From Thermoplasmata archaeon (GTDB lineage Archaea > Thermoplasmatota > Thermoplasmata > Thermoplasmatales > Thermoplasmataceae), in assembly GCA_021826795.1 (NCBI GenBank), contig JAKAYM010000079.1:1-8350 (forward strand): 8,350 bases of DNA, written 5' to 3'. The notes under the pieces were generated by a model, which searched no databases, had not been told where the DNA came from, and saw only the letters and a list, made by a program, of their open reading frames with translations. Position 1 is the stretch's first letter. Each line of letters opens with the position of its first letter. Both the position numbers and the translations under genes were made by a program. Positions 1 to 4,886 of the stretch are shown piece after piece.

Positions 1-246
1 AAGAAGAGGTCAATAATAGCAATAGCAAGGATACTGGCAGAAACAATCTATGCAATGTTAAAGAACAATGTAAGATACATTGAAAGGGAAAGAAGTGAAA
101 CAGCCAATCCTGATGAGTTATACTTTAGAAGGCTAGAAGAACTGTCATTAAAGAAAATAAACAACATGAGAAGAATTGCTAAAGATAGTAATGTGAGCAA
201 CGATTCAGCAAATTTAATATACCGGGGAGGCATAAAAGATTGTTAA
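1..246 (+). CDS. IS110-family transposase, C-terminal fragment (5' end outside window)
   Basis: The reading frame is open from base 1 to a TAA at 244-246, so 81 C-terminal residues are visible and the N-terminus lies to the left. The start of the fragment (KRSIIAIARILAETIYAML, then a short polar stretch and a Tyr) resembles the conserved end of IS110/IS116/IS902 transposases, where a Lys/Arg, Ile/Val, Ala-rich helix precedes an 'IIYxMLK' segment. The tail, about residues 28-81, is charged and helical with no family signature I recognise. In this family an N-terminal DEDD RuvC-like domain and a C-terminal domain with a catalytic Ser act together, guided by a bridge RNA encoded in a non-coding end of the element. 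Neither catalytic region is in the window, so I cannot say whether the copy is intact. The identification rests on pattern recall of one short segment. Confidence 0.62.
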   Translation, partial: KKRSIIAIARILAETIYAMLKNNVRYIERERSETANPDELYFRRLEELSLKKINNMRRIAKDSNVSNDSANLIYRGGIKDC

Positions 247-339
247 GTATAGGTTTTTCATAGGAGGAAAAATACCAGTGTTCAGGTAGAATTCTGATAT
301 AGCATAACTACCATGTAGTACCAGGAAAATAGAAAATGT
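247..339. other. Non-coding tail of the IS110-like fragment with short inverted repeats
   Basis: The bases between the transposase stop and the TrmB promoter contain no credible ORF. They hold several short complementary arms: TTTTTC at 254-259 with GAAAAA at 267-272 (loop of seven bases), the 8-base palindrome AGAATTCT at 288-295, ACTAC at 307-311 with GTAGT at 315-319, and GGTAG at 285-289 with CTACC at 308-312. The first hairpin could be a terminator or RNA fold after the transposase. The later arms compete with each other, as in a foldable RNA. In IS1111-type members the guide RNA lies downstream of the transposase, and in the IS110 group it lies upstream. Which group this is cannot be decided here, and the right end of the element is not visible. 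Confidence 0.35.
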
Positions 340-352
340 TTTAAGTAAATAA
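340..352 (+). promoter_or_regulatory. TATA box for the TrmB-nfo-DUF1015 cluster
   Basis: The AT-rich stretch TTTAAGTAAATAA is centred about 22 bases before the ATG at 367. This is the TATA spacing expected when transcription starts at or next to the start codon. The segment between it and the ATG, AAGGCATTTATTAGTT, is nearly the same as the one before the UbiD gene. No Shine-Dalgarno sequence is present. Confidence 0.55.
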
Positions 353-366
353 GGCATTTATTAGTT

Positions 367-1080
367 ATGGAAGCTAATCCAGAACACATAATGAAAACAG
401 CAAACATGCTCAAAATCCTTGGGCTCTCATCATATGAAGCCCAGGCCTTTGCCTCATTAGTATATCACGGTGTGGCAAATGCGGATACTATTGCGGACAC
501 GGCAGGCATTCCGAGAACCTCAGCTTATAAGGTTATGGAATCCCTGGTATCGCGTGGATTTGCAAGGGAAACTGAGGGTAGGCCAAGGATGTTCAAGCCA
601 GAGGATATGTCAAAAATTAAGGATGATTTCATTAGCAGTGTAAATAAATTATTTGACGATTTAAAGGAATTGCAGGATGTACTTCCATCAAAGGGCGACC
701 CGCAGCTGGTATTCACCATATATGGAAGGTCAAAGGTAATGAGCAAAATGGCTGAAATGTTTGACCTGACAGAAAGGGAGATACTTATTGCAACACCCCG
801 TATAAGGGAAATAAGAAGTGAACTGAAAAAAAATATAGAAAATGCATTAAAGAGAGGGGTAAAGGTTGTTTTTATAACACCACCCAATAAGAGAGTACCG
901 CATAATACCATAGTTTACAGAAAGGAGGGTCTGATAGCTACAGATGTGGCAAGCGATGATTCAAGGGCAATGCTTGCAGGGGCCGATCTGGATGCCTGCG
1001 GTTATACTGATAACCCGGTGCTTTCGCTGCATGTGCTGCAGTTTATCAACATGATGATGAATGATGAAATTAAGATGTGA
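367..1080 (+). CDS. TrmB-type transcriptional regulator
   Basis: The protein has 237 residues. The N-terminal winged helix (about 13-80) fits the TrmB DNA-binding domain: LKILGLSSYEAQAF at 15-28, then the recognition region GIPRTSAYKVMESLVSRGF at 47-65 and the wing EGRPRMFKP at 70-78. Residues 82-106 look like a linking coiled helix of the sort used for dimerisation. From about 112 to the end is an alpha/beta effector domain, including EILIATPRIREI from 138 and a second strand KVVFITPP, similar to the PLD-like C-terminal domain of many archaeal TrmB proteins. TrmB regulators often bind sugars and control transport or central metabolism, but no sugar genes are nearby and the ligand is unknown. 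The start at 367 is preferred over internal Met codons at 391 and 406 because of TATA spacing. The 3' end overlaps endonuclease IV by 20 bases, so the two are probably co-transcribed. Confidence 0.88.
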   Translation: MEANPEHIMKTANMLKILGLSSYEAQAFASLVYHGVANADTIADTAGIPRTSAYKVMESLVSRGFARETEGRPRMFKPEDMSKIKDDFISSVNKLFDDLKELQDVLPSKGDPQLVFTIYGRSKVMSKMAEMFDLTEREILIATPRIREIRSELKKNIENALKRGVKVVFITPPNKRVPHNTIVYRKEGLIATDVASDDSRAMLAGADLDACGYTDNPVLSLHVLQFINMMMNDEIKM

Positions 1081-1909
1081 CTTCGAAAGTAAGGGTAAAC
1101 TGGTAGGAGGACATGTGTCTATAGCAGAAAGCATAGATATGGCACCTGAAAGAGCAGATTCTTTCGGTTTCAATACATTTCAGATTTTTGTTAAGAGCAA
1201 TCTTCAATGGAAATACAGGGAAATAAAGGATGAAGAATATGGGAGTTTCAGGAACAACGTTAAAGAATTTAAAATGAAAAAGCCAGTTGTGCATGCCACA
1301 TACCTGCTTAATCTGGGATCAGAGAATAAAGACCTTATAGATAAATCCATAGAAGACCTCAGGTATGAAATAAAGGTATGCAACCGCCTTGGAATTGAAT
1401 ATCTTGTCCTCCATCCCGGTTCAAACAAAGACCGAAAATATGCAATAAAATCTATAATGGGTATACTCAATTCAACTGAAACTGGAAATGTAAGGATTCT
1501 CATTGAAAATTCTTCTGGAAAAGGCAATACGGTTCCTGCCACAATTGAAGAAATGCAGTCTATGATGGACAGTTCAAAGAATAGAACTGGAATATGCCTC
1601 GATACCTGCCATTTTTTTTCAGAGGGATATGATCTGGTTGATAGATATAGTGAGTCAATTGAAAGCCTGAAAGCGTCGGGTGTAATGAAAAACATTTATG
1701 CCATGCATATCAACGATTCCATGTTTGAACTGGGATCAAAAAAGGACAGGCACGAAAATATAGGAAAGGGATTCATCGGAGATAGGGGATTTAAAAATAT
1801 AATAAATGACGGTTCATTCAATGGCATTCCCATGATCATGGAAACTCCCGGTGGAGATCAAAACTATTTATCCAATATCCAAAAATTAAGAGATTTAATG
1901 GTGATGTAA
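1061..1909 (+). CDS. nfo: Endonuclease IV (AP endonuclease, Zn-dependent)
   Basis: The protein has 282 residues and is a full-length member of the Nfo/AP endonuclease 2 family (E. coli Nfo is about 285). Such enzymes cut DNA 5' of abasic sites and trim blocked 3' ends in base excision repair in the cytoplasm. All nine residues matching the three-zinc site of E. coli Nfo are present: H78, H118 (in LVLHPGS), E149 (LIENSSGKG), D181 and H184 (CLDTCH), H216 (AMHIND), D229 and H231 (KKDRH) and E261 (IMETPGG). The N-terminal strand GGHVS at 16-20 matches the family's GAHVS. The first dozen residues extend slightly beyond E. coli Nfo. ATG codons at 1061 and 1064 are both possible, with no clear ribosome site, so starting within the regulator gene suggests translational coupling. 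An eight-T run at about 1612-1619 lies in the gene. The pairing with TrmB does not prove repair is regulated by it. Confidence 0.95.
   Translation: MMKLRCDFESKGKLVGGHVSIAESIDMAPERADSFGFNTFQIFVKSNLQWKYREIKDEEYGSFRNNVKEFKMKKPVVHATYLLNLGSENKDLIDKSIEDLRYEIKVCNRLGIEYLVLHPGSNKDRKYAIKSIMGILNSTETGNVRILIENSSGKGNTVPATIEEMQSMMDSSKNRTGICLDTCHFFSEGYDLVDRYSESIESLKASGVMKNIYAMHINDSMFELGSKKDRHENIGKGFIGDRGFKNIINDGSFNGIPMIMETPGGDQNYLSNIQKLRDLMVM
1900..1908 (+). promoter_or_regulatory. Ribosome binding site for the DUF1015 gene
   Basis: GGTGAT at 1900-1905 sits three bases before the ATG at 1909 and matches the anti-Shine-Dalgarno core near the 3' end of archaeal 16S rRNA. The spacing is short, but the same motif and spacing recur before the membrane protein gene at 7369, the other gene here that seems to need a ribosome site because it is internal to an operon. 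Confidence 0.5.
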
Positions 1910-3069
1910 TGAACATTAAAGAATTCAAACCATATTTATTTTCCTGTGACATAAAGGATGTTGTTTCTCCACCATTTGACACCATTACACCGGAACAGGA
2001 AAAGAAATTGCGTTCTGCAAGGTGCAATATAACCGCTCTGAGCATGCCTGAGACTGTGAATAATGGAATAAGCCCCAAAAAAATACTGGACAAATGGCTG
2101 AAAGAGGGTTTTATTTATGAATACAATAGAGATATAATTATAATTCTCAAACAGGTGTTTTACATAAACAGGGAAGCTGTATCGCGGTACGGAATTATTT
2201 CACTGCTTGAACTTAACGGTACAATAAGCGCACATGAAAATACATTTGACAGGCAGGTACTGGAGAGGCAGCAAATAATGGAGAATTTGCAGGCAGAGCC
2301 CGAACCGATATTTATAGTCATCCCAGACAATAGCTTCGATAAACTGATAAAGAGATATGCATCCGACCTTGAGGAGAAATTTAAATTTGAAGAGCCCAGT
2401 GGTGTGGAAAATTACGTTTATTTTCTGGATAACATGCACCGTATAACGAAGGTGAAGGAATCCCTGGAAAATATTCAGGGGATTGTTGCTGATGGACATC
2501 ACAGAACCCAGGCAATAAAAAACCTGGAAGCAAAGACCGGGGACAGTTTCTGGAATTATGCGCTGGCCTATACAACATCAATCTACGGAAATGGGCTGAT
2601 GATTGGAGGTGTTGACAGGCTGGTTTACCGGTTGAATTTTGAGGAGAACCTGAACAAAATCAAAAACTTATTCGATGTTTATACAGAAAAAACCATGGAA
2701 GATGATAATACCATAAGGATTTACAGCAGAGGTTTATTCTACAGGCTCGTACCCAAAGAGTATATTATAACTGAGACCTTTAGCGGTAGAAAGCCCCTTT
2801 CTACAGAGATCATTAACAGGATTCTATTTCAGAATGTATTTGGCCTTACCAGGGATGAAATGGAAAAAAAGATAGGCTATATATATAATACGACTGACGC
2901 TATCAATGCAGTGGACCGGCACGAATGTGAATTCGCAGTGCTTATCCCCTCGTGGCAGAAGGATGATTTTTTGAATCTGACATTGAATAACCATATATTT
3001 CCCCAGAAATCAACATATTTTTATCCAAAAATTCCATCAGGAATAGCAATATACCGGAGGCCATCGTAG
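1909..3069 (+). CDS. DUF1015 family protein
   Basis: The protein has 386 residues, about normal for DUF1015 (roughly 400). It shows the family's N-terminal signature DVVSPPFDTITPEQE from residue 17, corresponding to the usual 'vaPPYDVis', and the central VADGHHRTQAI from 193, corresponding to the 'iADGHHRyet' motif; D195, H197, H198 and R199 are the likely functional residues. No signal peptide or membrane segment is seen, so it should be cytosolic. The biochemical role of the family is not established to my knowledge; in bacteria its genes are often found near serine or phosphoglycerate metabolism genes, which are absent here. The ATG overlaps the endonuclease IV stop as TAATG. The last two sense codons, one base of the codon before them and the stop lie inside the tRNA-Thr gene, so the C-terminal ...RRPS is partly dictated by tRNA sequence. 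Confidence 0.9.
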   Translation: MNIKEFKPYLFSCDIKDVVSPPFDTITPEQEKKLRSARCNITALSMPETVNNGISPKKILDKWLKEGFIYEYNRDIIIILKQVFYINREAVSRYGIISLLELNGTISAHENTFDRQVLERQQIMENLQAEPEPIFIVIPDNSFDKLIKRYASDLEEKFKFEEPSGVENYVYFLDNMHRITKVKESLENIQGIVADGHHRTQAIKNLEAKTGDSFWNYALAYTTSIYGNGLMIGGVDRLVYRLNFEENLNKIKNLFDVYTEKTMEDDNTIRIYSRGLFYRLVPKEYIITETFSGRKPLSTEIINRILFQNVFGLTRDEMEKKIGYIYNTTDAINAVDRHECEFAVLIPSWQKDDFLNLTLNNHIFPQKSTYFYPKIPSGIAIYRRPS

Positions 3070-3132
3070 CTCAGCAGGTAGAGTGGTTGATTCGTAATCA
3101 ACAGGTCGCGAGTTCAAATCTCGCCGATGGCT
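3060..3132 (+). tRNA. tRNA-Thr (anticodon CGT)
   Basis: A full cloverleaf can be folded by hand. The acceptor stem GCCATCG (3060-3066) pairs with CGATGGC (3125-3131) and the unpaired discriminator is T3132. The D stem is GCTC/GAGT with one G-T pair. The anticodon stem GTTGA (3086-3090) pairs with TCAAC (3098-3102), enclosing loop TTCGTAA with anticodon CGT at 3093-3095, which reads ACG for threonine. The T stem GCGAG (3108-3112) pairs with CTCGC (3120-3124) around TTCAAAT. There is no intron and no encoded CCA, as usual in archaea. The 5' ten bases overlap the end of the DUF1015 gene. A TATA-like TATTTTTAT at 3015-3023, inside that gene, could serve as its own promoter; otherwise it must be cut from the operon transcript. 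Confidence 0.96.
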
Positions 3133-3138
3133 CTTAAT

Positions 3139-3351
3139 TTATATGAATTCTTTTACAAAAATTATTTTTTCATTATTAAACACTATTGCTATTTCATAAC
3201 TTCTTTCCATGTCATTAAAGCTTGTATGGGATGTCCAGTTACCGGTATACCTATCGTATTTCAATTCACGTATTCTTATATTCTCAACGCCACGGTAATT
3301 CTTTAGTATATATTTCCTGATAAAAGTGAGGGCACTTGCACGGTCGTCCAT
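3139..3351 (-). CDS. Small conserved-looking alpha/beta protein, function unknown
   Basis: This leftward ORF encodes 70 residues: an N-terminal helix (about 1-19) and then three probable strands (ENIRIRELKY from 23, WTSHTSF at about 38-44, and SYEIAIVF then EKIIFVKEF to the end). I do not recognise a family. It is supported as real by a TATA box (GTATTTATAC on the minus strand, 3371-3380) centred about 24 bases upstream of its ATG, and by its resemblance to the product of the divergent gene at 3443: both have helix, 'EN(I/V)' strand, a Tyr-(Thr/Ser)-Gly turn, an aromatic-containing strand ending in Ser-Phe, and a last beta hairpin. It ends seven bases from the tRNA, converging on it. Confidence 0.62.
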   Translation of the reverse strand: MDDRASALTFIRKYILKNYRGVENIRIRELKYDRYTGNWTSHTSFNDMERSYEIAIVFNNEKIIFVKEFI

Positions 3352-3370
3352 AAAAACAAATGAAAATACT

Positions 3371-3380
3371 GTATAAATAC
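3371..3380 (-). promoter_or_regulatory. TATA box for the leftward small gene
   Basis: The minus strand reads GTATTTATAC here, centred about 24 bases before the ATG ending at 3351, in the position expected for a leaderless transcript. Its position also argues against starting the opposite gene at 3383, because the box lies directly against that ATG. Confidence 0.5.
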
Positions 3381-3413
3381 TTATGAGATTTGTTATTTCT
3401 AAATTTAAAAAGG

Positions 3414-3423
3414 CTTATAATAA
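3414..3423 (+). promoter_or_regulatory. TATA box for the rightward small gene and HxlR regulator
   Basis: CTTATAATAA is centred about 24 bases before the ATG at 3443. The bases next to that ATG, GCATTTATTA, match part of the start-proximal element seen before the TrmB gene. This decides the start at 3443 rather than the upstream in-frame ATG at 3383. Confidence 0.5.
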
Positions 3424-3442
3424 CCCATTGCATTTATTATCC

Positions 3443-3691
3443 ATGGAGTTTAAATTAACCATTGGAAAAATGGAAGATTTAAAAAAAATAATTATGGAAG
3501 ATATGGCAAAAACAGAGAATGTAAATGTGCAGGACATTGAATTTGAGGATGTATTTTATTATTCCGGATTAAAGAAGTGGAATGTGAAAATTAGTTTCAG
3601 GAAAGAGGATAAATTACATAGCGCAAGCATGGATATAATGGAGAATGGCATGATTACCAGATATCAGCAGAGGCAGGTAAATGAACTCTAA
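3443..3691 (+). CDS. Small alpha/beta protein next to the HxlR regulator, function unknown
   Basis: From the ATG at 3443 the product is 82 residues; a longer version from 3383 would add 20 residues but places the start too close to the promoter region. The protein has a strand (EFKLTIG), a charged helix (about 9-24), then strands ENVNVQDIEFEDV, WNVKISF and LHSASMDIM, ending in a short polar tail. I do not know the family. It appears related in layout and in a few local matches to the protein from the divergent gene at 3139-3351. The last 11 bases overlap the HxlR gene, so the two are one transcript and the small protein may act with the regulator. No metal-binding cysteines, signal peptide or membrane segment is visible. 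Confidence 0.68.
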   Translation: MEFKLTIGKMEDLKKIIMEDMAKTENVNVQDIEFEDVFYYSGLKKWNVKISFRKEDKLHSASMDIMENGMITRYQQRQVNEL

Positions 3692-4007
3692 TGAATGTCC
3701 TCTAAGCACAGCATTGAAGCCTCTGAGGGGTAAATGGGAGCCCATTATAATCAAGTTCCTTTCAATAAATGGGAAATCTGGATACAATGAGATATATAAT
3801 GTGATGGACAACATAACACCCAAAGCACTTGCAGGGGCACTGAAGCTCCTTTATTATGAGGGAATAATCGATAGGGTCACAGTATCGGAAAAACCGCATA
3901 GAGTTATATATAGTCTCACTGAAAAAGGGAAGGCAATGATTCAGCCATTGAATGCGATTGAATCCATAAACAGAAATATAAAATCCTCTTTAACAAAGAC
4001 TAAATAA
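3681..4007 (+). CDS. HxlR-family winged-helix transcriptional regulator
   Basis: The protein has 108 residues, the standard size for a single-domain HxlR (MarR-like winged helix) repressor or activator. The N-terminus CPLSTALKPLRGKWEPIII from residue 6 matches the family hallmark 'CPvxxaLxxigGKWxxxIL', including its conserved Cys. The recognition region ITPKALAGALKLLYYEGIIDR (here split as ITPKALAGALKLL and YYEGIIDR) matches 'isxkxLsxxLkxLexxGlixR', and the wing ends in IYSLTEKGKAM. The family senses aldehydes, oxidants or other small molecules, sometimes through the N-terminal Cys. Which signal applies here is unknown. It overlaps the preceding small gene by 11 bases, with a weak AGAGG/AGGT ribosome site 3-12 bases upstream of the ATG. 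The divergent small genes are natural candidate targets, by inference only. Confidence 0.9.
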   Translation: MNSNECPLSTALKPLRGKWEPIIIKFLSINGKSGYNEIYNVMDNITPKALAGALKLLYYEGIIDRVTVSEKPHRVIYSLTEKGKAMIQPLNAIESINRNIKSSLTKTK

Positions 4008-4008
4008 G
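4000..4008 (+). promoter_or_regulatory. Possible TATA box for the membrane protein gene
   Basis: CTAAATAAG overlaps the HxlR stop and is centred about 25 bases before the ATG at 4029. A second AT-rich candidate, TTTTATTTA at 4012-4020, is nearer to the ATG than is usual for a leaderless start. The true box is uncertain, and the gene could also be read through from the HxlR transcript. Confidence 0.35.
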
Positions 4009-4028
4009 AATTTTTATTTATAGTATGG

Positions 4029-4856
4029 ATGCCATCTTACAGCAATGAGGATTCCAGAGCGAGAATAAACAGAATATCAAATTTACTTCTTGTTGCGTCA
4101 ATAGTTTTTTTCATAATAGCCTCGCTGGTAAACACTTTATTTGACTTGACGGGGCATAATGACCTTTTATTCAAGCTCGGTCTTATATTTATCATACTCT
4201 TTGATGTATTTTATGCAATGATAGTTTTTAGCATATACCAGTCAGGAAGGCTTGAAATTACGGATAGGCTGATATTCATGTCTCTGGGTTTATTTTCAAT
4301 AATTTTTATATCTGAACTGATACTGGAAATCAATGCTGGTATCGGGCTCTTCCCGGGGATAGTCGGATTTGTTGGGCTCGTCTTTGGCTTTATGTATTAT
4401 TATTTTAAGGAAGATGAGTTACTATCCAGGGTTATGATAATAATAGCAGTAATTCTAGTTTACATTGCCATGGCAGGATATCCATTGATGCCTTATATAT
4501 TCATATTCGGAACATCCTATCTTGATTCTGCACTGTGGGCGCAGGCATTCATAATAATGGAAATTCTGTTTATACTTGCATTCCTTTTCAATTCAACACA
4601 GATTATTGCTGATTTCCTTACCGAATCCGGTAAATCCCTGGGACTGTTCATATTCGCCATAGGCATGATAATAACCGGAGCATCCATGGTTTCTATAGAT
4701 CTGGCAGGCTTTACCGCTGCCCTTGGGGATCCTCTTTCCGGTCTGCTGATTATATCTGGCATATTCGCACTTATTGCAGGCATACTTATGGTAATAATTT
4801 CACTCATGAATTTTTATGACTCAGTAATAAAACCGAGAATACATTTTATGAGATAA
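4029..4856 (+). CDS. Multi-pass membrane protein, function unknown
   Basis: The protein has 275 residues and is mostly hydrophobic, with about eight predicted membrane helices: roughly 19-38, 46-69, 81-100, 104-126, 135-159, 168-190, 203-225 and 233-258. The N-terminal 16 residues are polar and basic (RARINR), and the C-terminus ends in KPRIHFMR, both suggesting cytoplasmic ends. Acidic or polar residues occur inside or near helices (D59, E96, E100), but no transporter or enzyme motif is recognisable. The middle helices are glycine rich (GIVGFVGLVFGF), as in packed helical bundles. It is followed after 30 bases by the UbiD-family gene, which has its own promoter, so a functional link is only a possibility. 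Several Thermoplasmatales membrane proteins have this uninformative character; I cannot assign a family. Confidence 0.8.
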   Translation: MPSYSNEDSRARINRISNLLLVASIVFFIIASLVNTLFDLTGHNDLLFKLGLIFIILFDVFYAMIVFSIYQSGRLEITDRLIFMSLGLFSIIFISELILEINAGIGLFPGIVGFVGLVFGFMYYYFKEDELLSRVMIIIAVILVYIAMAGYPLMPYIFIFGTSYLDSALWAQAFIIMEILFILAFLFNSTQIIADFLTESGKSLGLFIFAIGMIITGASMVSIDLAGFTAALGDPLSGLLIISGIFALIAGILMVIISLMNFYDSVIKPRIHFMR

Positions 4857-4860
4857 AAAT

Positions 4861-4870
4861 TATATTTAAT
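4861..4870 (+). promoter_or_regulatory. TATA box for the UbiD-family gene
   Basis: TATATTTAAT is centred about 22 bases before the ATG at 4887. It is followed by AAGGCATTATTAGCTATG at 4872-4889, which differs from the sequence before the TrmB gene (351-369) by one base change and one missing T. The spacing implies a leaderless transcript. Confidence 0.6.
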
Positions 4871-4886
4871 TAAGGCATTATTAGCT

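Noticed and set aside
48..233. Hydrophobic minus-strand frame opposite the transposase tail
   Set aside because: It is a shadow of the plus-strand coding frame with no promoter or ribosome site.
1106..1115. GGAGG with an ATG three bases later inside the endonuclease IV gene
   Set aside because: The ATG is out of frame; the GGAGGACAT encodes the conserved Gly-Gly-His at the start of the enzyme's first strand.
1612..1619. Run of eight T inside the endonuclease IV gene as a frameshift or terminator
   Set aside because: The frame is intact on both sides, with D181/H184 before or at the run and H216 after it all in place; it may be a mutable site, but no break is present.
3108..3132. tRNA 3' end as an attachment site for an integrated element
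   Set aside because: No second copy of the tRNA 3' sequence and no integrase gene is visible in the window.
3383..3442. N-terminal extension of the small protein at 3443
   Set aside because: The upstream ATG is only a few bases from the divergent TATA box, while the start at 3443 has its own TATA at the proper distance and aligns better with the related protein.
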